The position numbers were made by a program, and so were the translations under genes. Positions 23,712-34,984 of a DNA stretch of 64,000 nucleotides are shown here, piece by piece. Below the pieces are notes generated by a model, which was given only the letters and a program-made list of their open reading frames with translations, was not told where the DNA came from and made no database searches. This stretch comes from Isoetes taiwanensis (lineage: Eukaryota > Streptophyta > Lycopodiopsida > Isoetales > Isoetaceae): positions 12,602,234 through 12,666,233 of the forward strand of contig JAJEKV010000034.1 in the NCBI GenBank assembly GCA_021234155.1, given 5' to 3'. Each line of letters opens with the position of its first letter. Within the stretch, counting starts at the first letter, position 1.

Positions 23712-24175
23712 TAAGGGGATGGCATCGATGATGATTTCCTTACCGCAGAGTAGAAAAGAGCGTAATTTTGACAAGCCCATGCCCTTGCAATGGCATTTTT
23801 CACAATTGTATTACTCCGAGGTGGAGCCTGATATATGTTGAAGCCTTCTAACCATTTGTGAAGCGATTCGGTAAGGTATGCCAAAAAGAGGTATTGATCA
23901 ACTTCATTATCCTGCATAAAAGATTTTCTTATGGCATCAAGAGACTCCTCGCCCTAATATTCTAAGCAGATGGACTCTCATTTTTCCGTCATTCTAAAGC
24001 TGCCATATTTCTAGTGCTTCTTCTTGTCCTTTGTTGTTTTGATTATAGAACGAGGCCTGCAAGAATAGAGAATTTTTCCACGGATTCGATGGTGTCTGCT
24101 GGGCTATGCCTTTCAAATCAGGGATAGGTTCAATATCAGATAATGCTTTATGCTCAATACGCATTATTCAATTGA
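23712..24175 (-). pseudogene. Middle part of the element B1 ORF
   Basis: On the minus strand, AQQTPSNPWKN-like, FYNQNNKGQEEALEIWQL, MRVHLLRILGR, then SLDAIRKSFMQDNEVDQYLF and LAYLTESLHKWLEGF. The same block occurs in B2 at about 27455-27740. The short W and L spaced helices could suit a capsid-like protein, but I cannot assign it. The right edge meets the LINE tail at 23711. Confidence 0.55.
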
Positions 24176-24179
24176 TACC

Positions 24180-24735
24180 ACACAAATTTTGAAGTATAAT
24201 ACGCAAAAATACGGCAAAAAAAACTTCCGGCTGGCCAAAAACTTTTTGCATAAGCCGAACTGAGTTTTTCTTTACGCCGGAACTTTAAATTTTCGTAAGG
24301 AAATAGCCGCTTTGCTTATTACAAAAACGAAAGGCCAGAGGGCAAAACAGGTTTTGTTTTACGCGGAAAATAAAAAAAAAAATTTTTTTTGCATAAGTTT
24401 AAATAGCCGCTTTGTTTATGCGAAATTGTTCTCGCCAGTTTAAACAGTATTTTCGGGACAAAGAAAAATTTGTTTTTTTTTTCTTCATAAGTGAAACAGC
24501 TATTTCGCCTATGCAAAAAAAAAAAAAAAAAAAACCGGCCCGAACTAGCATCACTAGACGAGCTTAGCGAAGCGACGCTCACGAGGTTTCGCTTTACGCC
24601 GAAAAATAGTTTCATCGCCTTACGCTGAATTTTTTTTTCCCGGCGCAGGGAAAAAATATGGGAAGTACGTTTTTAACCTAAAAATACGTATTTTTGGACT
24701 TTATACATCCAGAAAAATAATTCTGCATGTACAGA
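24180..24735. repeat. Diverged internal repeats inserted in the B1 ORF
   Basis: About 550 bp absent from the matching place in B2. Short motifs recur: AATAGCCGCTTTG at 24303 and 24403, a variant CAGCTATTTCGCC near 24498, and GCATAAG or GCCTTACG forms nearby, mixed with A and T runs up to 20 bases. CGAAGCGACG and GAGCTTAGCGAAGCG near 24560 look like another variant. The repeat unit is about 70-100 bp and poorly kept. Confidence 0.55.
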
Positions 24736-25750
24736 ACTTATCCCTGTTTCAAATACAACTTGTTTCTGTTTCTCCTTGAACAGGCACACCTTTTTGCCAT
24801 GCAATTTGAAAACACGGGGACTTGAACCCTCTGAGACATCTGAAAAAGGACTGATTCCTCTGAGGCGAGACTCAAACTCTCTGATTCGTCTGCTTGCTTC
24901 ATCGCTGGCAGGAATGGCTGCAAAATCGATGCTGGGAATGCTGGTTTCCAGAAACCGTGGATTCTTTAACGCACATGCCACTTCTGTAGCCTCAATATCT
25001 TCAGTCAAAATCTTTGCTGCACATGATAAAACAATTTCGGATCTCCAAACGGACGCCCATTTTCGCTTTGTCGAGAGGTCGCACATGGTTGTGGAAAAAA
25101 CTTTTCCCTTTTTTGTTGCAATATTTGTGGCTTTTTCCGAAACATCCACCCCTTTCTTGGCTATTTTTGTTGCGCCTTGCCTAAAACCTTGACCATGTGC
25201 TTTCGTCGTCCCTTTTATGGCTTGTTGAACAAATTCTTTTTCTTGCCATAAACTTATACTTGTGTAGCCTTCATATATGTCCATAGGTTGTGCGTTGTCT
25301 AAATTTTTGCAAATTTCTTGCATTCTCCTTATACTAAGGATTTCATGCACCAACCTCTTCATGTCACCTGCAGTATACACTGCCTGGAGCGTCTTTGGCA
25401 AATTCATAGATATAATTAAGTATACTCTCTCGCTTTTGTCAAATGCCTTTCTTGACTCCGTTCTTTTTTCTTCCACGTATACCGCTTTGTTTCACCACCC
25501 GCGTATTGGTCGAAACTGTGTCCTTCTGTGTATACTTAGTGGTCTGGCCTAGACTACTCTTCTGAGAAACTGCTTGATTGGGAATATGCACCTCCTTTGT
25601 GCATTTAGGAAGTGGTCTCCCCCATACTGTTAGACCAGTGTTCTTTATAGAACTCATGACCCCAAGTGAGTTTCTAGAACTAGGGATACCAGCTGAGCCG
25701 CATCTAGCTTCGTCTCCCAATCTTATGAAGTCCTTATGATCCCTTGACAT
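24736..25750 (-). CDS. Unassigned ORF of element B1, N-terminal two thirds
   Basis: Starts MSRDHKDFIRLGDEAR at 25750 on the minus strand. After one frameshift near 25460 it continues SRKAFDKSERVYLIISMNLP, LVHEILSIRRMQEICKNLD, and LWQEKEFVQQAIKG through to KEKQKQVVFETG near 24740, in total about 340 residues. The product is basic at the start and helical later, with no signal peptide or membrane segment and no zinc knuckle. B2 has a homologous start (MSREHKDFIRLGDEAR) with more damage. Its place right after the primer site is that of gag. TR-GAG elements, which carry gag alone, are the nearest described class, but I cannot show gag homology. The original frame is disrupted by the shift and by the insertion at 24180-24735. 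Confidence 0.5.
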
Positions 25751-26096
25751 CTTTTTTTGAACTTATGTCGCCATAACATATTTTGCAAAGATTTCTTGAT
25801 TTATTATCGTTAAATCTATTATTGTCAAGAAGAATTTTAACACCGCTAAGATACCTAGGGTAATTTTATCACTAGATTGATTACATTTCTAGTTACCTCT
25901 AGTATATTTCTACCTTTGTCCTCTTGGGCCATTACTCCCAAGATCATGCATGTGGTTACATCCCAAGATCATGCATGTGGATTCTTGAACGCTTTTAGTG
26001 TTGGTTTATTATATGGTTGATCTTTGGATTATTGGTTAATGTTTGACTCAGATCACTTTCTTCTATAATCGCCCCTCCCCGAAAGCTATGATACCA
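25751..26096 (-). other. Leader and primer binding site of element B1
   Basis: On the minus strand, TGGTATCATAGC at 26096-26085 resembles the tRNA-iMet primer site TGGTATCAGAGC. A leader follows that matches B2: GATTATAGAAG and CACATGCATGATCTTGGGA. The 19-mer CCCAAGATCATGCATGTGG occurs twice (25938-25956 and 25963-25981), a local duplication not seen in B2. Confidence 0.65.
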
Positions 26097-26197
26097 TGAC
26101 TATCCCACATTGCAAGTTTTGCTTAATGTATGAATAAATGTTTTGTTTTGAAATATGGGCTATGGCGAGTGTATCATAGCCAAACCTTCAGGATTGC
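26097..26197. other. Spacer between the two inverted LTR elements
   Basis: 101 bp where the 5' LTR of B1 is expected. It does not match the LTRs at 21028, 26198 or 28037. It could be an unrelated or rearranged LTR end. The last five bases, ATTGC, are a candidate target-site duplication for B2. Confidence 0.5.
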
Positions 26198-26433
26198 TAT
26201 TGAGGAAACAAGCTTCCACCTTAGTAGCCTTGTCATCATATATGATGACATGGCATAAGATGATTGGTGATCCTGTCCAAGGGTCATCACCTTATGTAAG
26301 AGTCATGTCCTTAACGAAGAGTTCTATAGCCAAGAGACATATCTCTTAGGTTTCTATATGTAGCCATAGTTGGGGCTATTCCAACCAACAACACAATCAA
26401 TATAGTTTTGTTCTTCCTTCCACATTTGTGTCA
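26198..26433 (+). repeat. 5' LTR of element B2
   Basis: Starts TATTGAGGAAACAAGC (terminal TG now TA) and ends CACATTTGTGTCA. Shares AAGGGTCATCACCTTATGTA and CAAGAGACAT with the other two LTR copies. Confidence 0.8.
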
Positions 26434-26448
26434 TGGTTTCAAAGCTCG
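26434..26448 (+). other. Primer binding site of element B2, tRNA-iMet-like
   Basis: TGGTTTCAAAGCTCG follows the LTR with no gap. It differs at two of the first twelve positions from TGGTATCAGAGC. Confidence 0.7.
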
Positions 26449-26702
26449 TGGAGGAGCTTAATTATAGAAGGAAGGGATTGCCCTAAGAGGGCAAACCACA
26501 TGCATGATCTTGGGAGTAATGAAGAAAGAGGACAAAGTTAGAAAGATACTAGAGGTAACTAGAAATGTAATCAATCTAGTGATTAAAATTATCCTAGGGA
26601 TCTTAGCAATGTTAAGAATTTTTCTTAAAAATAATGGATTTAATGATAATAAATCTAAGAAATGCCGCAAATATGTTATGAGCAAAGATAAGTCCAAAAA
26701 AT

Positions 26703-28025
26703 ATGTCAAGGGAGCATAAGGACTTTATAAGATTGGGAGACGAGGCTAGATGCAAATTTTTAGTCGAGGTCACGGTTCTAGGAACTCATTTGGGGTCGTG
26801 AGTTCAGAAAAGAACACCGGGTCTAGCAAGATGGGGAAACAACTTCCTAAATGCACGGCGGAGGTGCATATTCCCAATTAAGCAAGCCGTAAGAGTGGTC
26901 AAGGCCGCACCACCACGTGATACACAATGGACCCAGCCAACCAATGGGCGTGTGGTGAAACAAAGTGGTGTATATGGGAGAAACAAGAACGAGAAAGGCA
27001 TTTGGCAAAAACAAGATAATATACTGATTATATCTACGAATTTGCCAAAGACCTAAGAATGCTCAAGGCAAGATATACCGCAGTGACATGATGAGGTTGG
27101 TGCATGAAATTCTTAGTATAAGGAGAATGCTAGAAATTTGCAAAAATTTAGACACCTCAAAACCTATGGACATATATGAAGGCTACAAAAGTACAAGTTT
27201 ATGGCAAGAAAAAGAATTTGTTTAACAAGCCATAAAAGGGCGACGAAAGCACATGGTCAAGATTTTGGGAGCAATGAAAATAGCTAAGAAAGGGGTGGAT
27301 GTTTTGAAAAAGCCACAAATATTGCAAACAAAAGGGCAAAATTTTTTCCACGACCATTCATGCACCTCACATCAATGAACTCAAAAATGGAGAGCACATT
27401 TGATGCGGGCAAAGATTTTGGCTATATTCTATTCAAGAGAAACAGAAACGGGCTATATTTGAAAGGTATAGCCCAGCAGACACCATCGAATCCATGGAAA
27501 AATCCTCTATTCTTGCAGGTCCTATTCTATAATCAAAACAACAAAGGACAAGGGGAAGCACTGGAAATATGGCAGCTTCAGAATGGCAGAAAAACGAGAG
27601 TCCATCTGCCGAATATTAGGAGCAGAGTCTCTTGATGCCATAAGAAAATCTTTTACAAGATAATGAAGTTGATCAATACCTCGGTTTGGCGGACTTACCG
27701 AATCAAATCCATGAATGGTTAGAAGGCTTCACCGTATATTAGGCTCATGCTCCACACGGGTGTCAAAATTAATACAATTTTTCTTAAGGGAAAAGTGAAA
27801 TTATTCCATTGCAAGGGCACGATGAAAAGAAAACTTGTTATTAAATTCCTTTGTATGAACGGATCATCGATGGGTGCTTTTCCAAGAAAACGGGGAAGTC
27901 ATGCCGATGCATTTTCTGATGAAAAAAAGAAAAAGGAGTTCGTGAAAGAAGAAGATGGATATATAAAGCATTATTTTGATCTCAATGAAGAACCACACGC
28001 ATCCAAGGCATGGTTAAGCTTTTAG
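26703..28025 (+). pseudogene. Unassigned ORF of element B2, damaged
   Basis: Begins MSREHKDFIRLGDEAR at 26703 and matches the B1 ORF, but stops and shifts follow within 40 codons. Later matching pieces are TNGRVVKQSGVYGRNKN, FGYILFKRNRNGLYLKG near 27417, FYNQNNKGQGEALEIWQL near 27530 and HYFDLNEEPHASKAWLSF at the end. The frame 27747-28023 is open for 92 codons. It ends four bases before the purine tract. Function unknown. Confidence 0.6.
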
Positions 28026-28036
28026 AGGAGGCGGCG

Positions 28037-28229
28037 TGTTGAGGAAGCAAGATGATGTGGCGATCCGTCCAAGGGTCATCACCTTATGTAGAGTCATGTC
28101 CTTAATGAAGAGTCATGTCTATAGCCAAGAGACATCTCTCTTAGGCTTCTATACGTAGCCATGGTTGGGACTGCTCCAACCAACAACACAAATCAATATA
28201 GTTTTGTTCTTCCTTCCACACTTGTGCCA
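28037..28229 (+). repeat. 3' LTR of element B2
   Basis: TGTTGAGGAAGCAAG to CACACTTGTGCCA, 193 bp, preceded by a purine-rich tract and followed by ATTGT. Confidence 0.85.
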
Positions 28230-29681
28230 ATTGTCGCCATTGATGCTCTGCATAAGCTAGCACCGGCTTTTATCTAGACCTTGCAGCTTGGGCTAATGAT
28301 TGCTTGAAATTACTACCTTGTACCCATAGAGGGAGTTTTGGGACACACACTATAGTTTGCATAGTTTGCATTAGGTTACTAGCCATCAAGAACATCTACA
28401 ACACACGCTTGTAAGGGCAACCTACAATGTGTTAGCACCTTTATTCTTATTATAGTACATTGATTCCAATTTATATCAATATTTCTCTTTGCACTTTCTT
28501 GTATCTAGCTCAGGGGCTGCGGACACATTCCCTAAGTACCGATGACTCAAGTAATTTCCATCTAGGCACATGACTACTTTGATTATCAATGCAATATAGT
28601 TTTACGAAAGATCATGTTAAGTATGGTTTTTACACTTCTTAGATTTTTAATATTTATAGACATAACTTCCCGCTTCAAGGAATACACACAAAAAATAAAT
28701 AATTCATAACGAAATCAATTGCCATGAAAAGGTAATATTATGGATCAAGCAAGTCCAAATAAAAGATATTTGCACATTAGATTCAACCTTGCTATATCCC
28801 ATAGAACTACAATGATCTTTTAATGAGTCAGCAAGAGATAAATATAAGAGCCAAGACATAGCAACATAAATATCGAGAGAGGTATCAAAGTCATGGCATA
28901 GCTTGAAGTCGCTGGTCAACCGATAAGGGTAGGGTCTATATTCTTTTTAAGGACAACTTTTATTTTGCCCATGTACTTCACAATAACTTCACAAACTACC
29001 CTTTGCTAAAAACCGATCTTCTCGCTGAACATATTGGGTAGGAAGAGGGTGGCTGACCTTACTATGCGTGATCTCATCGAGGCATAATAAACTTAAGATA
29101 ATTTTAGTGTTTCTATCTTTACATAATATAATGCATTTTGATAATATTATGTGGAATGGTGCCTACCGATCTAGCCCATATATAATGATGAATATCAAAC
29201 CAACCTTGGCTTCAAAAAAAAAGGGGGGATCAAGAACAATTTCTACAAAGTAAAATTGATGCAATGTAATTTGTATTGGAGGTCAAACTCATATCACGTA
29301 AGTATTAAAAAAAAGCAACTTATACTAAGTAAATAGTAAACAATACCTCAAAAAGAGCACATAATTTTTTAGTGTATTGATATCATATATGTGTCAAGGT
29401 TGCACCAAGAAAGGGAGAGAAGGGGATGCACACCGATATCCGAGAGAGCAAGCTCCCAAAACAAAGGCAAAATGGAATTGTATTCAATGCTATGTGAGAT
29501 ACATGAAGTACAATGATATAAACAAAATGGTGATACTAAGAATAGTATTAGTTGTTTCACCCAATCACCCCACTAATAACACCAAGCTACTTAGTTAGGT
29601 CGGTGCTCAATCTTCGATAAGGTGTCCGACTGCTCGGGCTCAAAGACTTTCTCAAAGACCATCGGCTGGCCGAAAAGCTAA
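28230..29681. other. No gene seen
   Basis: About 1.45 kb with short frames only. An A/G run at 29212-29228 and AT-rich stretches are the only features. Confidence 0.55.
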
Positions 29682-30073
29682 GTCACCGCTTCAAAGACGC
29701 CTAGCAAGATGGTGGTCTCAATATCACATATATCTTGACACTCCTCCTTGATGAGAGATCGCCATCTCCATGCTCCCTCCCTCCTCCCCGGAGATAAGAT
29801 CTCAATCTTGGTCAAGGCTCACTTAATCGTGTTCATTCAAAAGCTCGCAAAACCAAGTTTGCATGAAGAGATCAACTCTATTCTCTCCGGTAGGTAAATA
29901 GACCGTTGATCAACCACTCAGACGTACAATGAAGTCGAAGTAGGAAAATGAAGTTTGTCTTTGATATCCATAATTGTTTTGCCAAGAGGGGATGGAAATT
30001 GCTTCCATGCATGGGTCACCGCTTCAAAGACGCCTAGCAAGATGGTGGTCTCGATATCACATATATCTTGACA
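29682..30073 (+). repeat. 59-bp direct repeat, copies 333 bp apart
   Basis: Bases 29682-29740 and 30015-30073 are identical except for one A/G change. The core is AAGACGCCTAGCAAGATGG. The intervening DNA is unrelated to the repeat and has no recognised gene. A recent duplication or flanks of a lost or unknown insertion would both explain it. Confidence 0.9.
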
Positions 30074-31479
30074 ATATGAAACATACACAACCGAGTATAT
30101 GAAGCCTTCAAAGTATTAGACAAACCATCAAAATCCTTTGGTACAACTGTCATTTTAATTTTTCTCGTTCTAAAATGGTCACCCAATCTACGTCTTCTAT
30201 CTCTTTTGGACCATTTAGTGAGAGACTTTAACATCAACATGTTCAAGCCAAATTCATAGTTTTAGTTCTATATTTTCAATTATAAGCCTTGCAATTCCTT
30301 CATGCCCTTCACCTCTACTTGCATTTCCCTATAACTAACACTCATACTTTCAACTCGCTTGTAATTCATCACCTATGGCATCTATACAATTGGACTATAT
30401 AATCATTTATAGGATTAAAATCCCTTGCCCTAGAAGGTTTTCAAGGGATAAGAGTAATCTTTATTCTCCGCTACTAGGGTGGGAGCGGCAAGACCTGATC
30501 GCCCCTCGCCATCTTTTGGTTCGGTTTCAAGACACTCTTAGCCGCTTACATGTTCTTCAAAGATGGAAACCATCTCGTAGGGACTAGTTTCTCAAGACAG
30601 AGGACCTCTCCCCTCTTCAATTGTGTAACTCGGAAGGAGGAGCTCTGCAAGGTGAGGGCATCCCGCCTGCAAAAGAAATGGGCAGTGTACAGGGGAGGCG
30701 CAGCAATTATTCTAGATCAATGGCCTTCCAATCCTTGGACTGGCTATGTCTAGATAATTTTAGAAGCATAAATTTACTACTGCATTAGCATTATCTTATC
30801 TTATTCTTGGTAGCCTTTTAATATTTGGTTATTGTGTTTGGTGATGGGGTCTTATCTTATCTTATCTCTATTCTATTCTATTAGGAAGGTAAATCCAACA
30901 AGAAATGAGGCAAATGAGTGCTTTTTGTCGTCCACACTTTATTTGAAATTATATAATAGTCACATTTAACTTAGTATTTCTCCTTTTTAAGAGCACATAA
31001 TTCTAATTTGATTCAATTCATATAAGTTTAATTATTGCCTTGATGTATTATATAGGTTTTCAGTGTTCCGAATACATGAAGGAACGACGGATTTCAAGTA
31101 TTGTAACCTTCTTTAAGTCCTCCGCACAAAAAACAAGTGTATGTAATTCATAGAAATGGAAAATAAAAAGCTAAGCACAAATTCAACAATAATTTAGTAT
31201 TGCCATGTGGAATAATGTACTAAGAGGAGAATGGTTTTTAGCATCCAATAAAAATTAGTTAAATTGAATTGAATACCTAAGGTTTGTTGTAGCCATGTAT
31301 GACCACTGAACTTGTAGCAACTGCAAGCCCAAAAAGGTCTACCAAAGAAGTCACATATAAATTACATGACTATCATGCCGACCTAGCTTGTTTTCACTTT
31401 TCACCATGCCCAATTTTGGGCTGATTTCGTAATATATAAGAACATGTCATTTTTTTTAATTAGATTTAATCTAAATCTC
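30074..31479. other. No gene; possible LINE family A 3' UTR traces
   Basis: At 30405-30450, GGATTAAAATCCCTTGCCC and GGTTTTCAAGGGATAAGAG resemble the minus-strand 3' UTR of family A. At 30840-30885, repeated TTATC and TTCTA units look like a family A tail on the plus strand. Nothing else is assignable. Confidence 0.45.
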
Positions 31480-31925
31480 AACGTGATTTGCATGTATGGA
31501 ATTGGCCTTTATTTGAGCCATGAAATTATGAAGCATTTCATCATGCCTTCTAGTCCCCACCCTCCTCCTCCCCCACTTAACCATTGGTGAATCTCCCCGA
31601 TGTTGACATATGTCGGACATTCCACTATCATATCCTATCGACGACGAAAATAGATGACCCATAGTAGCAACTGACACATCGTGCTTGAATAGCTGCAAAC
31701 GCGGGGAAAATCTGAAGAGTGTGGCATTTATCTTCAACGGCTCCCATCTTGCAATATCTACATATTCTACTTTCATGCTCCTCACTATGCCATCTACCAG
31801 TTTGAATTCTATGACAATGTGCACCAGTACAAATGGATGCAATTGTTCTATTCTCTTCATAGCCAAATGTGATAACAGTAGTAATGGGGGCCACGAAAGT
31901 AAGTGTGGGATTCATCTTGGCTTTT
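31480..31925 (-). pseudogene. LINE family A C-terminal fragment
   Basis: The minus-strand frame gives GAHCHRIQTGRWHSEEHESR, ICRYCKMGAVEDKCHTLQIF and PAFAAIQARC. GRW, C..C and ED.CHTL keep the spacing seen in other copies and look like a small zinc-binding C-terminal domain. MLHNFMAQI follows near 31530, comparable to IAEFL at 18.4 kb. No tail remains downstream. Confidence 0.65.
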
Positions 31926-32052
31926 GTAGTGTGCTATTTTGACCTTTTCCAAGGCCCTGACATCCTAAAGCTTACCAAGGAAGCATGTGTCAAGATACTG
32001 CTATAGATGATTTTGGTCTTCATTATTCTACACAAAGAGAAAGATAGAGGAG

Positions 32053-32405
32053 AGAATAGAATAGAATAGAATAGAATAGAATAGAATAGAATAGAATAGA
32101 ATAGAATAGAATAGGTTTTTAGCGGCCCACTTGAGACCAATTGGCCTATGGGACCCAAACAAAAAAGAGCAAAGAAGCATATTATCGACAAGATTAAAAA
32201 CCCTCACCAAGGGTTTTGAGGGAAAAACCTTCGCAGAATAAGTATGCCGCACGCCAGTACAATTGTATAGGATAGTTCAAGATCAGCCCAGAGGGACACA
32301 AATGAGTCCATGCATCCATAACCTCCTGGAGGTATGACCCCAACAAACCCACTGACGCCGTAGCCAATAACTGATGCAACGGCTGGCCAGGCACTAGTAA
32401 TCGAA
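32053..32405 (-). mobile_element. LINE family A 3' end with (TTCTA)n tail
   Basis: Minus strand: GGTTTTTCCCTCAAAACCC, GGGTCCCATAGGCCAATTGG and TCTCAAGTGGGCCGCTAAAA, then about 12 units of TTCTA (32113-32053). Upstream, 32280-32345 matches the UTR of the next copy at 32720-32765. Confidence 0.85.
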
Positions 32406-32519
32406 CATATCGCCGTAGAATGAAGAAATATAGAGTAGAAAAAGATAAGGAGGAAAAGAGAGAGGTTAAAGAGATAAGAGATTAAGAAAAAAAAAGAATA
32501 CATAAGAGATAAGAGAGAA

Positions 32520-32960
32520 TATAGGGAGAATAAATAGAATTGAGACCATGGGAACTACCATGGGATCCAAACAACAAAGAATAGCCAACTACTATGCAGG
32601 ATTAAAAAATCCCCGCCCCACAGTGTTTTTGAGGGAAAAACCTAAGTACTAATAGACCTACTGATGAACTATGCTTTTGTGCATTTGTACATTTGTACAT
32701 ATCAATGTAATGATGCAGGGCACAATTGAGCCCACATGTCCATTATCTCCTGGGTCTAAGATGCCAGTGCGCCCACCGTAGGTATGTTTATCATTACACG
32801 TAGCGGTTAGTTAGGTGTAACCAAGCCATCGTATCATGCTTGTATAGGTGGAACCGCCGCTGATGAAGGGTGTGGCTCTCATCTTCAATAGGTTCCAATT
32901 GACAGCATAGGCAGATCTTGTTTCCTCGCTCTTCTTGAGCCCATATACCTAGAGAGAAAA
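32520..32960 (-). mobile_element. LINE family A 3' end with coding remnant
   Basis: Minus strand: EERGNKICLCCQLEPIEDES HTL near 32870-32930 (C..C and EDE.H), a UTR, GGTTTTTCCCTCAAAAAC near 32640, GGATCCCATGG and TCTCAATTCTATTTATTC near 32545. The terminal block is diverged. It lies head to tail with the copies on both sides. Confidence 0.75.
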
Positions 32961-33204
32961 GAAAAGGAAAAAGAACAAAACGTAGAGAGAGAGAAAGAGA
33001 GAATAGACATAAACTTGCTAGACATAGCAACCCTTGTGCACATTCCTAAATATAGAAGTAAACAAAAACATATTTAGAAAATAGATAAGAATAGAATAGA
33101 AATTAGCAACTTTTTCAACTAGTAGGTTTACAAAGAGCCAAAGTTGCACTATTAGCCCCAACCATGCATCGCCCAAACTTAAGGCCATAAGAACACACCA
33201 AATT

Positions 33205-33480
33205 CTTGTATATGTATTAAGATAAGACAAGATAAGAATCGAAGTTTTTATCAGTCCACTGAGACCAACCGACCTATGGGACCCAAAAAGGAGGCGATCA
33301 AATGTATTATTGTCCCAAGAAAAAACCTCGTCCCCAAAGGGTTTTCCTGGAAAACCCGTGATGTGAATAAGATTGTCACAAACCGCATGCACATCTATCA
33401 TGATGGGAAAGAAATACGCACAAACAATACTATTTAACCTCCTCCTCCTCCTCCTCCTCCTCCTCCCTCCTCCTCCTCCC
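33205..33480 (-). mobile_element. LINE family A 3' end with (TTATC)n tail, next to a (GGA)n run
   Basis: Minus strand: GGGTTTTCCAGGAAAACCC, GGGTCCCATAGGTCGGTTGG and TCTCAGTGGACTGATAAAA, then CTTATCTTGTCTTATC. A purine repeat (GGA)n, about 40 bp, lies upstream at 33438-33480. Confidence 0.8.
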
Positions 33481-34055
<575 letters not shown>

Positions 34056-34471
34056 ATCCATGAGGGCATATTATTCTTAACAAATCATCAATTTAAAGAC
34101 AGACTAAAAGGGATTTTTTTGTAAGGGATATATATTACTATCCATCTCCAAATTGGAAAAGTTTTGGGGCAGAAGAAAATGTGTTTTATATCTTCAATCC
34201 AAAGGACAAGCATTTAAGATCTGAGATTTTCTCTTACTTAGCTCTAAGGGATTTAGATAGATAGATAAAACACTGCAATTGTATAAGAGGGATCCACCGA
34301 AATGCTTCATTGTCATAATTGTGGGCGCCTTAGGCATATTGCTAGGGAATTGTGATGGCCACAATACAACTTAGGCTACTTTAGGAGTACAACAAGAGGT
34401 CCATATGTTAGCAAAAAGTTTAGAGATAAGCTCATCTAAGGTTTCATTTGACTCCAACTGCCTGGTATCGA

Positions 34472-34984
34472 TGTATAAATGACTAATTTTTAAACCATAA
34501 ACCATACCCATAAAATAATTGAATGGGTTGTCATAGAAAAAAACATAGATCCAATAGAGAAGATAATTATGTTACCTCGCTAGTTGTATTTGTTAAAGTA
34601 TTCCTACTAGGACATTGAATCATTTTGGTAGAGGCTTGAATCCTCATATTTTATACTCTAAAACCTTAACCGACCTTTTTGTCTGTAAAAGTACCATTTA
34701 CCTTTAGCTTGAAGGAAGTCCAAGTAATTAAGCACCAATATGTAGCACAATAACAAGGGGTTCTAAGGGAATTTGGTATGTATAAATGACTAATTTTTAA
34801 ACCATAAATGATATCCATAAAATAATTGAATGGGTTGCATAAAAAGAAAACATAGATCCAATAGAGAAAATATAATCATGTTACCTTGCTAGTTGTATTT
34901 GTCAACGATTCCTACTAGGACATTGAATTATTTTTGTAGAGGATTGAATCCACATATTTATACATTAAAACCTTAAGCGACTTT
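34472..34984 (+). repeat. Two diverged direct repeats of about 205 bp
   Basis: 34472-34675 and 34777-34984 share most of their length, starting TGTATAAATGACTAATTTTT and ending AAAACCTTAA(C/G)CGAC. They differ by scattered substitutions and 1-4 bp indels. About 100 bp separates them. LTRs of a tiny element or a local duplication are both possible; I see no target-site duplication. Confidence 0.8.

Larger units (their letters stand above)
21028..26096 (-). mobile_element. LTR element B1, non-autonomous, carries an unassigned ORF; LINE nested inside
   Basis: Read on the minus strand from 26096: a primer site TGGTATCATAGC, a leader, an ORF of unknown function starting at 25750, then polypurine GAGGGAAGG and an LTR at 21221-21028. 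The internal part matches element B2 (26198-28229) piece by piece: leader, ORF start, middle and the ending FDLNEEP. A family A LINE (21645-23711) splits the ORF, and B2 reads across the gap, which shows the pieces were once joined. No RT, RNase H or integrase is seen, so mobilisation must come from another element. No matching 5' LTR was found above 26096. Confidence 0.7.
26198..28229 (+). mobile_element. LTR element B2, non-autonomous, 2.0 kb
   Basis: A complete small LTR element: LTR, primer site, leader, ORF remnant, polypurine AGAGGAGGCGGCG and LTR. ATTGC precedes it and ATTGT follows it, a 5-bp duplication with one change. It encodes no polymerase. Internal sequence is homologous to B1 in the opposite orientation but lacks the segment equivalent to about 24790-25090 and the repeat insertion. 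The two LTRs are 236 and 193 bp; the difference is mainly an extra block near 26215-26270 in the left one. Confidence 0.75.
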
